This document shows positions 34,672 through 44,315 of a stretch of DNA of 64,000 bases, piece after piece. The stretch comes from Chaetomium olivaceum (lineage: Eukaryota; Ascomycota; Sordariomycetes; Sordariales; Chaetomiaceae), in the NCBI GenBank assembly GCA_039881045.1, contig JAYWVB010000004.1, positions 496,001-560,000 on the forward strand, written 5' to 3'. The notes under the pieces were generated by a model. The model did not search any database, had not been told where the DNA came from, and worked only from the letters and a program-made list of their open reading frames with translations. Position numbers and translations under genes: made by a program. Every line of letters begins with the position of its first letter. Position 1 is the stretch's first letter.

Positions 34672-35203
34672 TCCGAACATGACTTCAGCGATCCATTCCA
34701 CTCCCACTAGGCCTTTTCCAAGCATGGCGAGAAGCAAATCGACTCCGTTCGCCGGGCCCTGGTGCGATATCTCCCATCACTTCTCGCATACTCGGACGAA
34801 GAGCGAAGACAGAGGAGTAGGAAGTATGGAGAGGGGAAGCTCCCATTGTATATCTGAGTTTGTTGACAGGCTTGTGCGCTTTGCGGTTGCTATGACGGGT
34901 GGCACTTCCTTTGTGGTTCCGATGCTTATTATGGTCATAAGTCCGTCGCAGTTGAAGAGCTTGTCTACGGCGTCGGTGTCGGTTATTGAGTTGTCTCTTA
35001 TCTTGTCCTTTGTAATTCGGCTCACCAATGTCGAGACCTTGGTGTTTACGGCGACATATGCTGCTGTGTTTGTCGTCTTTGTGGGCACCAGCGGGTGGAG
35101 GTTCATGAAGGGCGGGATGGAGAGAGGCCTCCTTTTGATGACGGCGGTGCTCTTTTGGTTCCATCTACCTCGGCGTCTCTATCTGCCGAGCTTGCTGCCT
35201 TAA
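34672..35203 (+). pseudogene. DUF6594-type membrane protein fragment
   Basis: C-terminal half of a DUF6594-like fungal membrane protein. One frame reads AYSDEERRQRSRKYGEGKLPLYI and stops. After a one- or two-base shift near 34850 the neighbouring frame continues SEFVDRLVRFAVAMTGG, then hydrophobic segments (FVVPMLIMVI, VIELSLILSFVI, YAAVFVVFVGTS) typical of this family. A TAG at about 34708 interrupts the upstream part and the N-terminal domain is missing. No function known for the family. Confidence 0.6.
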
Positions 35204-35304
35204 AACCTCGTCGATATCACAATCATTTGATGTCTGTCCCCCATTATCTTTGAAGCTGCTAGACATTTTGCCGTGTATCACGCTACGTCGGGTCCGTAGC
35301 TACC
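35204..35304. other. Short spacer
   Basis: Spacer between convergent remnants; nothing seen. Confidence 0.3.
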
Positions 35305-36087
35305 TTATGTCTCTCCGGCGGGATTAGATCCGTAAAGAGTAGGTAAGAAATCAACATAGAGGCCGGAATTAGAGAATTTGAAGTTCCGCTCTATCGCTCT
35401 CTGGGCCCAGCCCTCATCAACAACGAACCCAACGCCTAAGCGCTTGTATGTCACGGCTTCCGAGGATGAAGTGACAGGGACCAAAACGAGCGAACAATAG
35501 ACGAGCGAATAGTCCTCTTTCAGGCCACGGCCGCGGATTTCCTTCATGACGAGAGCGCTAATGTAATGCTTTAGGCACTCCCCCGCCGCTCCGATATTGT
35601 CGAGCATTACGAGGCCGACAACATCCGCCGTGCTTTCATCGAGCATCAAATGCACTACCCCATTTGTAAAGGCCATGGGTAGGCCAAAGCCGCCAAACAT
35701 AGCTGAACCGGCGACGGAAGCCTTGGAAAAGGGTGGTGCCCTGATAGCGTCGTGGTTGAACACTTTCCACCTTCTCAAGACACAGCTCTGAGCAGCATGA
35801 GATGTTCAGTTCTCTGCCATCCTCCACCACCAGTGATGTTTGCAGGGTTTCCCACGATGTACTACGAAGTCGCAAAGATAGGACCGATCGATGCCCACAA
35901 CCAGCTGGGGATATTCTCCAGTTCTTTGGGACGCCTCGTATCGTTTTCCACCCAGAAGAGCTGTCGTGGCATATCCGAGGTCCACATGCCGTGGTGGAAT
36001 ACATGTGCTGGGATCGGATCCCACGCTTGGACTACCATCCCGTGCCCCCGACCGGCGAGCCTGGGTACCGGCCCCTTCACTGATCAA
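35305..36087 (-). pseudogene. HET-domain protein C-terminal remnant
   Basis: Reads, over two or three frames, as the part of a heterokaryon-incompatibility protein downstream of the HET domain: DMPRQLFWVENDTRRPKELE, PSWLWAS..GPIFA, YIVGNPANITGGGGWQ and the C-terminal VTYKRLGVGFVVDEGWAQRAIE, ending TGA at 35305. The HET domain itself should lie at higher coordinates but is absent. The coding signal stops just before a 23-base poly-C tract (36154-36176). Truncated and frame-broken, hence pseudogene. Confidence 0.6.
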
Positions 36088-36153
36088 GTAGCTGGGCCTT
36101 CAAAGATACATCACGCCCTCACTTGCTTGCTCATTTCCAACCCCCCTTTGTTA

Positions 36154-36176
36154 CCCCCCCCCCCCCCCCCCCCCCC
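36154..36176 (+). repeat. Poly-C tract, 23 bases
   Basis: Uninterrupted C run at the truncated side of the HET remnant. Such tracts are prone to miscounting and can mark assembly junctions. Confidence 0.8.
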
Positions 36177-36626
36177 AAATCACTGGACTCGGAGTCTTCC
36201 TTTGGCCAACAGGAAACGCAGACGTAACCGACATGCCTCATACACCACCCCCCTACCCGGTTACCAACTCCTTCCCTCATCGCCGGCCGGAGGTCACCCC
36301 GGCCTTCTCCGCCCGAGGGGCTATTTCCACCCGCCTCTTCCTTTTCTTCTTTCTTCCTCTCCCTAATTAGGTCTTGTAATCCGGTCAATATCGCAGCGTA
36401 TCATCGAGCCCAGCGGCGTATCGTTCATCAACAAGATCCGCTAGGTCGCAACTAAGCGAAAGGAATATACGGCGCGAGTAGGGTAAGCATTGTATTTCCA
36501 TATAGGAGTGGTATAGCCACGGAAGATACAAAAACTCCAGTCCGAAACGCCTAACTTCTCTAACCCTTACCCTAAATGCCTCCCTAAACAACCCTCTTTC
36601 TTACTAACCCTGCTCCCTTACCGTTG
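36177..36626. other. Intergenic region
   Basis: About 450 bp with no coding match. CCCTAA-like words near 36550-36600 are scattered, not a telomeric array. Confidence 0.4.
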
Positions 36627-37562
36627 CTACTGCCATTTCGCTAAGTCCGAAGGAAAACCCTGGAGTGTCGGAATCTCGTCATAGGCACAATCAAATCCAT
36701 CGTTCCTCGCCTCCTGCGGCATCGACTCGACAAGGTGCCCAGTAAAATCGCCTTCGTTGGCCCAGGCGAGGTGCGCGCTACCCCAGCCGTAAGATCTGAA
36801 TTTCTCAACCCAATCCGCAGGCATCATCAGCATGCTCACCAGGCCGCTGCGGATCCACACGCCCCGGTCGTTCTCCTGGCCCTCGTAGTCGTCACTGTCC
36901 TTGGCGAAGCGGAAGCAGTGCGTGCGGACGTGGTCCTTGTGGAACACGACCTTGGGGTGCGTGGCCGCGGGCGTCGGCATCGGGGTGTAGTAGGGGAACT
37001 CGTTGGGTGTGTGGCCGAAGCGGAGCCGGTCGTCCTCGGCCACGCGGCTGTCGTAGTCCCCGTGGCAGGAGACTGATACGCTGCGTACCTGGCCTAGCTT
37101 GGCCCAGACCACTACGTGCTCCCAGTCGTGGCGATGGTTGTCGGCGCCGAAGGGCCAGCCCCAGGCCCAGTCCATCTGGAAGTAGTAGGCGTAGACGAAG
37201 GCGCACCAGCCGCGGTTGCAGCGGCCCCGGACATAGACGTTCGAGCCACCGCGGTCGAGGGCCGAGCGCGGGCGACAGACGCCAACGTCGTCTGAGGGCT
37301 CCACCCCTTCGGACGCGGTGCCCTGGCTGTCCATAGCGGGAACGTTGTAGCAGCTGTCTGTGTCGAAGTCCACGAGGGGCTGGAATTTGACCTGGAAGCC
37401 ATAGGCCCAGTCGATTCCGTCTGCGACAGGGCGTAGCGGTTCCGCGTCGCGGTTATTGAGGGTCCGGGTCGTCCCGTTGCTCGATCCCTGGATCACGGCG
37501 GTGAGGGACGGTAGTGACAGCACCAGGGCCGCGGCCGCGGCAACTTTGTGAAGCGCTGGCAT
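36627..37562 (-). CDS. Necrosis-inducing NPP1-like protein (NLP)
   Basis: Secreted NEP1-like protein family, known in plant-associated microbes for membrane-damaging effectors and also present in many saprotrophs. ATG 37562 (MPALHKVAAAAALVLSLPS) gives a clear signal peptide; the upstream frame to 37664 lacks one. The intronless 311-residue frame contains the family heptapeptide as NHRHDWE followed by HVVVW (residues about 141-152), so the usual first Gly is Asn. Other NLP marks are AFVYAYYFQMDWAW before it and DNDRGVWIRSG-like and WGSAHLAW segments after. Eight cysteines are present, more than in the simplest NLP type. Whether it is cytolytic cannot be judged. Confidence 0.9.
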   Translation of the reverse strand: MPALHKVAAAAALVLSLPSLTAVIQGSSNGTTRTLNNRDAEPLRPVADGIDWAYGFQVKFQPLVDFDTDSCYNVPAMDSQGTASEGVEPSDDVGVCRPRSALDRGGSNVYVRGRCNRGWCAFVYAYYFQMDWAWGWPFGADNHRHDWEHVVVWAKLGQVRSVSVSCHGDYDSRVAEDDRLRFGHTPNEFPYYTPMPTPAATHPKVVFHKDHVRTHCFRFAKDSDDYEGQENDRGVWIRSGLVSMLMMPADWVEKFRSYGWGSAHLAWANEGDFTGHLVESMPQEARNDGFDCAYDEIPTLQGFPSDLAKWQ

Positions 37563-38228
37563 TTTGAAAGAGGTATATCCTCTGCGGTATTGGTTGAAAG
37601 GGCGGCGTATGGACAACTGTCCAATGAGTCGCTGAAATGATAAGATGAGAGTGAAGTGATTCATCCCAGAAGCAGCGTAGCGAGCTGGAAGTATGAAATT
37701 ATATGCTAATATTTTGAATACAGGTAATCATACAAACCCCGAGTACAGGATTAACCATCTGCTGATTTTAGTTTCAAGGCAATGTATTAGGATCATCGGG
37801 CTATGCCGACTTTCAGTCGCCGTTTACTTCATGGTTGCTTGCAAATGTGTTACCTTCCCACCGATTTTGTCCAAGTGCGTCTCTATCGTGCCATGGCTTG
37901 CATCAAGGGCCCCGCTGCGACTGAATTTATTCGCTGCGGCGTCTCCGAGCCAATGTTAGAGCCACGTTTTACTGCACGAGCACGCCGTATGGGGGTTGCC
38001 TCTACTCGGATCCTTTTCAGCTGAGGCCTCAAAAAACCCCACCGCGGTCGACGGAGCTAAATCATCGATCTTGCAGTTAGAACGAAACTTGAAGGAAATT
38101 GGTGTTGTGGGTTATATGCACGAGGGAAATGTGAACGCGTGCAAAGTGTTGCATTTGATCCTTGTCGTCGACTCATTCTTTCGCAGGAAAACTCGGGAGG
38201 TGATATGAACTTGGTGGCCTCAATCCCA
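37563..38228. other. Intergenic region
   Basis: Promoter of the NLP gene plus unassigned sequence; no coding match. Confidence 0.4.
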
Positions 38229-38335
38229 CCGCTGTTTGCGGCAAACGCCAGGACCGCCTTGGCGCGTTTTTGGGGCTGGCATATATCACTTCTAAATTTT
38301 GAAGAGATGGAAAAGGGACATCAACAAAGGGAAGA
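38229..38335 (+). mobile_element. Solo end of the MITE-like element
   Basis: Matches the ends of the element at 24895-25438: CCGCTGTTTGCGGCAAACG, GGACCGCCTTGGCGCG, GGCTGGCA, then CACTTCTAAATTTTGAAGAG and on through GAAAAGGGACATCAACAA. It is closer to the right end of the complete copy and alignment continues for about 105 bp. No inverted partner is found within the following kilobase, so this is a truncated copy or a solo end. Confidence 0.75.
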
Positions 38336-38645
38336 CTACCGTAGTGAGAAGATGCAGGAGGCAACTACAGTAGTTGGCCCACACAGTACGGTAATTGTAA
38401 CAAAGTACCTATGATTGCTCTCAAAAGTACCAGGGTTGCTCTTAAAAAGTACGGTACCTACATGTATATACATGTAACATTGAGCGTCCATACCAGGGAT
38501 CACGTCCGGCAAAACATCGGGCGAACGGTGGGCAGGCAGCCTTGCAAATACGCGGGTGGGGTGAACCTCAGCTCTCTACCCCACAAAACCCAACTCCAGT
38601 GCCTACCTCGAGTCCTAGACTTCACATAGGTGGTAGGTTGGCGCC
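38336..38645. other. Promoter region of HET gene
   Basis: 310 bp between the solo repeat end and the HET-domain gene. It contains a near-direct repeat (ttgctctcaaaagta / ttgctcttaaaaagta, about 38414-38450). No coding sequence. Confidence 0.4.
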
Positions 38646-40522
38646 ATGTCTTCTCTTCTCCACAAATTCTCACGGGCAAGCTTGAAATCTCGACGTCCTG
38701 CCGCCACCAATGCGCAGCCTTCATGGCAACAGGACCCGATATACAGACCGCTGGACGCGACCCAAGATTCTATCCGGCTCGTCTACATCCACCCTGCAGA
38801 CGATCCTGATGCACCCATCCAATGTACCATCTCCGAGGCCAAATTCAGCGAGCGGCCTCAGTACGAGGCCCTCTCGTACATGTGGGGCGACGAGGCCGTC
38901 CAACGCCCAATTTTCGTCAACGATCACCAGCTTCAGATTACACAGAATTTGTCTGATGCTCTGCACTTCCTCCGTCTCCGCCAGCGAGTCTCAAATGGTT
39001 CTGGCGCTGCAGGGCTCCCGAGCTTCCGGTACTGGATTGACGCCATTTGCATCAACCAGAACGACGTGCACGAGAAAAACAAGCAGATCCCCATTATGCC
39101 ACACATCTACTTTCGCGCCAAAACCGTCCTGGTCTGGTTGGGGAAGAAGCAAGTTCCAAGAAACCTTTACGGCATGCCAGAGAGCTCAGAAGAATTCAGT
39201 CTATACAAGACCATTTATCACGACGAGTATTGGAGTCGCCTGTGGATCATCCAGGAGATTGGGAAGGCGACACAGCTCCAGGTCTGCTACGTGCTGGGAT
39301 TGGAAATAACGGAATCATCGGGCCGTTCTCTGGAGTGGAGCCAACTCATCCAAGACGTCGAATCGCACTACACCCGTCACGCCTCGGATGGTGATGGCCA
39401 GGCCATGACCGAGGGACCCATCCGTCTGGACCGCCAACTTCGCGGCAAATACACTGGGTCTCACAGCCTGCTGTCCCTTATCATAACGCACAGAGATGCG
39501 CGGTGCAGGGATCCCCGCGACAAGATTTTTGGTCTAATCGGGCTAGCCACTGATTCTACACACGATTTCCCCATCGACTATCAGAAATCACTCTTCGAGG
39601 TTTGGAACGACACACTAACCCATCTCCAACTCGCCGGTCAGCTCGGCCCCGCTAACCTCGTCAACGTGGCCGTGCTCGTACTGGAATCCCTAGGAGGGCC
39701 CACGGAGGTTTTGCTTCCCCAAACACCACCCGCCAGGGCTCCGTCGTCGTCATCAAGCTCATTGGGCCACACACCCGTAATATATTTCAAATTGCGACTG
39801 ACTGTTCTAGGCATAGTCATGTTCGTGGGACCAACCCCGGGGGATGTCATCAACAGCCTGGAACAGGCTGACCTCTGGGCCAAGAACATACAACGGGTGT
39901 TCAACCAGACCAGAAAGGAAGCGTCCTCCGGGAGAACGACGGCCTTCTCGAGTATCTGCTCAAAATGGGAGGAGATCTAGATCTTCCATCCCTGGGAATC
40001 GGCCCGTCCCCTACTGGTGAACGTGACCGGCAACGAGCACGCGCGTGCCTCGAAGCAGATGGCTTTTCCATCAGGAAGCTCCACGGCCCCCACCTCTACC
40101 TAGGTGTAAATCATTTCTATGAAAAACAAGCGAAGGAAGAAGAGAAAAGGTTCTCTTCAAAAATGAAATCCAAGTCGAAAGGCGGTGATCAACAAGAACA
40201 ACAACCACCTTGTCGATTGTATCGGCTGAAGATGACGGCGGCACCCCCTTCATCATCCAATGAAGAAGGGTGCAATTTGGGCCTCGCAACCGACGTGCGG
40301 ACGCAGGATCTGCTGTGCCGCATCCCTCAGACCGGCAGGACCTTTTTTTTGAGGGCGCCCAGAAATTCGACGTCTGGTACGCCGTTTCGAGACTTTTGTA
40401 TCGCCGGGACCGCTCTTGTAGCCCAGGAATTGTTTCCGCCCGAGAAGAGGGTCCAGCTTCGGACGTCATGGGATCTGACTCTAACCATTGATTCTGAGAC
40501 GCTGTACAGGTTGTTAACATAG
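38646..40522 (+). CDS. HET-domain protein, one frameshift
   Basis: Heterokaryon-incompatibility (HET, PF06985-type) protein, a family that triggers cell death in fungal non-self recognition. ATG 38646. HET blocks in order: YEALSYMWGD (about residue 78), YWIDAICINQND, VLVWLGK, YWSRLWIIQEI and, further on, SLLSLIITHRDARCRDPRDKIFGLIGLA. The first frame stops at 39980. The better C-terminus (GSVLRENDGLLEYLL then KMGGDLDLPSLGI) lies one frame over and ends at 40522. The switch is near 39905-39920 (FNQTRK), with no GT-AG intron, so a single-base indel is likely. The combined length of about 625 residues fits HET proteins. The lower-complexity C-terminus (SSSSSS, EEEKRFSSKMKSKSK) is variable in the family. 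Confidence 0.88.
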
Positions 40523-41046
40523 AGACTGGAATATGAGGTATTCATTTGGTCTTCCAACTCGTCAAGTAGTAGTAGGACGCCGGTATTGCGTCTGCACGTG
40601 TATTTGCTGACTACCGTATCCGGCACGAGGTGATGTACCAGACCATCAGGTAAGATAGATGTAATGGATCACCCAAGCACGTTAGCGCACAGTGTAGAAG
40701 TGGGCTACAAGATACCAAACACTGTATAATTAGAATCACGTCTTTACGAGCTTTGACACGGTTCGAACAACCGGGAAGGTGGGGGGTTTCCAAGATAAGG
40801 TTCGAGTTGAATTAGGTTTATGACCTGTCACACTTGCCACAGTTCCCAGGTAATTCTTTTTACCATTCACATATATCCTCCATCTCTTCTCCCCCTCTTC
40901 CCTCTCTTCTCTTAATTAATACCAAAACCTTTTACTCTTACACAACGACGATTTTACTTCAAACAACATCACCACCTCGACAGAGGAATAAAGAATCAAC
41001 TCGGAGACGTCAACAACATTCTTCGATACCTTTCTTCCTTCTCATC
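40523..41046. other. Intergenic/promoter region
   Basis: About 520 bp between the HET and protease-like genes, both on the plus strand. The 3' part (40890-41040) is a C/T-rich leader typical of a fungal 5'UTR. Confidence 0.45.
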
Positions 41047-43015
41047 ATGCTTGGCCTTCCTATCAAGCTTGGTTCTCCCATTACTTCGGAGGAATATACA
41101 CCCAACAACGACAATTACCGCATGCGCGCGCGATATCGCCGTATGCAAGCCACCTCCTCCGATTCCAGCGACGCTGGAGAGTTCGATATCTCCAATGTTC
41201 GGTTCCGTGTCGGAGCGCCGCCTCCGCTCCCGCTCCCGCTGACTAGCCTGTGGGATGAGGGGTGCAACTTGATAACCAGCGAACTCGGGAAGCGTGTCCT
41301 GGAGAGAGAGACGGAGAAAATCCTGTCCGACGAAAAGGTGGACAACGTCATCGACGTCAACCTCACATCGCGGATATGTACCGACAGTGGCGGAATCACC
41401 GCCGAAGGCCGGCCGACCATCCTCATCGTGGCAGGTTGGAAAGAGGGATGCTCAGCTCTCTGGGAGACGGTGGTACGGAGGGTGAAAAAGCTCGTTGACT
41501 CGAAGCGACTTACCCGCGAGAAACTCCGTGATGTCGATATTGCTGTGGAGATGATTGGCGAAGAGCTTACGCTGGAAAAGTACCTATGGCCAGTCTTCGC
41601 CGAGATCCTCGCCAAGGGGCTAGAGAAGGATTGGCCGAATATCAAAGATCGGGTGTTTCAGATTATGGAGAGCCATAGTGGTACAAGAGGGCATACAACT
41701 GCAATCAGTCTCTTCAATCTTGGCTTCTCTCCCATCCCCGACAACAACCCAACTACCGTGTACGTTTCGGTGGATTACGACTCGGACGAGTCTAGCTGGA
41801 CAGGTGCGTTTGAGGAAATCGAACGGTATATCAAGCGGTTCGACTACGCCCAACTCCGCCTCCATCTAGAACATAACACCGTCGAGGACTTCCCTTTCCC
41901 GTTGGTCCCGTCCCAGCGAAGCGAGGAGGATAGGAAGGAACGAATGGAGCTCAACAACCTTTTGCCCAAAGTGCCATATAAGACGGCAGTTGATCTTGGG
42001 GATGACATCGGCGCAAGTAATTACGTCACAGCAACTGACGGTCGGATGAGATCCCCACTCATCGGCACATTGGGTTGCTGGCTAGAGATCAGATCCGACA
42101 ACTTCCCGGACTGGACAAAGGTAGCCCTGACAAACTACCACATCCTTCGGCCAGGATATAGCGGCTTCAGATTGGGCATCACCGGGGATGACGCCGTCGT
42201 GTTAGCACCAGCTGCGAGCTCGACCCTTCTCAAGGTGGATATGGAGGGTGTTGGCTGGCGTCGGTCAGCCCCCAGAGTCGAGCACCCAACCCGAGCGAAG
42301 CACAACTATGGCGTCCAAACTGCACAAGGAATCATCGGCCGCTTTCCTGGAGAGCCAACAAAGAAGCTGCAGGATGACCTCGACCAAACCGTCGCATTTT
42401 TCGACAAAAACAAGCAGGCGCTTGGGTCCGTCTATTGTGCCTCTGGCTTCGCAAAACGGACCAAGAACAACGGCCGCCTGGATTGGGGATTGGTCTTGCC
42501 GCTCGACCCAACTCGGGTAGGGAAGAACACCCTCCCATCCTTGCAAGACTGGGTGGAAAAGTACCGGGGCGAGTGGTTACAATACCCGGAAAAGTTTGAC
42601 ACAGGCCTCGGACAGCCACCCCAAGCAGGGCTTCGCGGGCTCCAGCATGGCGGATGTGGTGTACAAGCTTGGTGCCACCACACGGTTGACTATGGGCAAG
42701 TTTAGCCACGTCAAGTCAGACGTCAAGATCTCTCACGATAAACACATGCCGGGTCCGCGCATGTCGGAAGAGTTTGCTTTTATCTCGTCAGCCATGGGCA
42801 AGGGGGGAGATGCTCGTTTTGCGTCGCATGGCGATTCGGGGTCGGTGGTGTGGGACAAGGAGGGCCAGGCTGTTGGGTTGCTGTTTAGGGGACAAACGCC
42901 ACAGCAGGTGGATAAAGGTGTTTTGGCATACGTTACACCTTTGGAGGACGTCATCGCTGATATCAAGGACCGGTCGGGAGGGAAGATCATGGACATTCGT
43001 ATCGCAAAAGAATAG
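41047..43015 (+). CDS. Trypsin-like serine protease-fold protein, one frameshift
   Basis: About 655 residues with an unfamiliar acidic/helical N-terminal half (residues 1-330) and a C-terminal chymotrypsin-like protease fold. Triad candidates in canonical order: His in ALTNYHIL (about 365), Asp in RLDWGLVLP (about 479), Ser in HGDSGSVVW (about 597). The last is followed by GQAVGLLFRG as in S1/S7-type proteases. No signal peptide, so intracellular. The frame shifts by one base near 42596 in a TTT run (PEK|TQASDS); dropping one T restores continuity to TAG 43013-43015. ATG 41047 is preferred; the upstream extension starts without an ATG. It lies 525 bp downstream of the HET gene on the same strand. 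Substrate unknown. Confidence 0.78.
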
Positions 43016-44049
43016 AGGGCATCAAACTGGTCGACAGGGTGTCCAAGAATTAATTCTTTCCATTGTTTGCATTGGTTACCGAGGCGGCAACGGTCTGGCA
43101 ACGGTCCGGCAGCGGTCCGCGAACGGGATCGCGGCCGGCAAAACACCGGGTGAGTGGTCTCCTGCTGGGTATTCGTAGAAAAAAAACCGATACACCAAAA
43201 AGTACACAGAGCTGTCTTGATGCGATATTCCTCGGTCAAATCGAACCCGAACTTAAGAGAACGAAGTGGAACAACATCTCTGACTTTTTCTCTTCTTTAT
43301 TTCGGGTGTATCAGTTTTTTTGGCCAGAGGGAGGTGGTGCAGGTGTGCTGAGTCAGCAACTGCGTCCCAAGACTGAGTTTGACTCTCAAGTTGCGCCCGC
43401 TTCTTTCCCGAACCGATCAGGGACTTTGTAAAATGTCGGCACCCTGCGGGCAGGCGGCTCGTCCCGGCACAATGCATCTTCCCATTTGGATATTTTGTGC
43501 AGCTCCAAGTCGCGGTTTTGGGGTCGGTGCTGAGTTCTTCATGGGTCGGATCTCATCATTACGTGTTGTGTTCCACTACGTGACACTTGGTTTCCAGGAG
43601 CAGCTGCCCCCCTGTCTCAATGCAACTCGAAGTCTCTCACTGTTGCTTCCAGTGCTTCAGTGCTTCAGTGCTTCAGTGCTTTTACCCCCAACCCACCCTG
43701 CACTTGCATCCTCCCCGTGCCTCCTTCGACCAGCCTCCAGCTGTAACACAGCATTCCCGTGCTCGAGCCGTGCCAGGTTTAGCCGCCCTGCAGCCCCACG
43801 ATTTCGGTCGAGCGTGCAGAAACCGCGCGCGACTCGGCGTGGGAAACCGGGGTGCGAGAACGGCCGGTTGTTTCGTCTCGTCAATTGCTTGCTTGGGAGG
43901 AAGTTGAAACGGAAACACCCTTGGCTTGCAGCAACCCAACTCGATCTATCCACTCTGCCACAATAGCTGCTGTTTGTGTGTACAGACCACATCCATCCAT
44001 CCATCCATCATCCGTCCATCGTTCCATTCGCCCACTCGATGGGAAGCCC
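43016..44049. other. Intergenic region upstream of Zn2Cys6 gene
   Basis: About 1 kb. Holds an 8-bp tandem repeat (CTTCAGTG, about four copies, 43648-43682) and a (CATC)n microsatellite at about 43988-44015. No coding gene recognised; probably promoter and long 5' leader of the transcription factor. Confidence 0.5.
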
Positions 44050-44220
44050 ATGGCCGAGTTGCAGCACCAGGGCCTCGGACCCATGGTCTCGTCCGACTCG
44101 AATCTGTGCGCCCCTGCCGATTGCCCATCAGTAACATCCGTTCAGCGTCCGGACCCTCTCGTCTCTTTGGCCATTCGAGTTTCTGCTGTTTCTGTTTCTG
44201 TTTCTACCGCCGACCGCTGA
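44050..44220 (+). other. Upstream open reading frame, 56 codons
   Basis: ATG 44050 to TGA 44220, ending 95 bases before the Zn2Cys6 start codon and in another frame. It could attenuate translation as a uORF, or be a non-coding coincidence. A spliced N-terminal extension of the factor is a third option. Confidence 0.3.
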
Positions 44221-44315
44221 CAGGGCCATCACTTCCCACTTTCTGTTGGACCCCTGGTAGAGAGAGACGACCCCTGGAGGCATACGTACCAGGTACGTAG
44301 TCGGCGCCACTTTTG

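Noticed and set aside
36540..36620. CCCTAA/CCTTACC words suggesting telomeric sequence
   Set aside because: Irregular and few; coding genes continue on both sides, so not a chromosome end.
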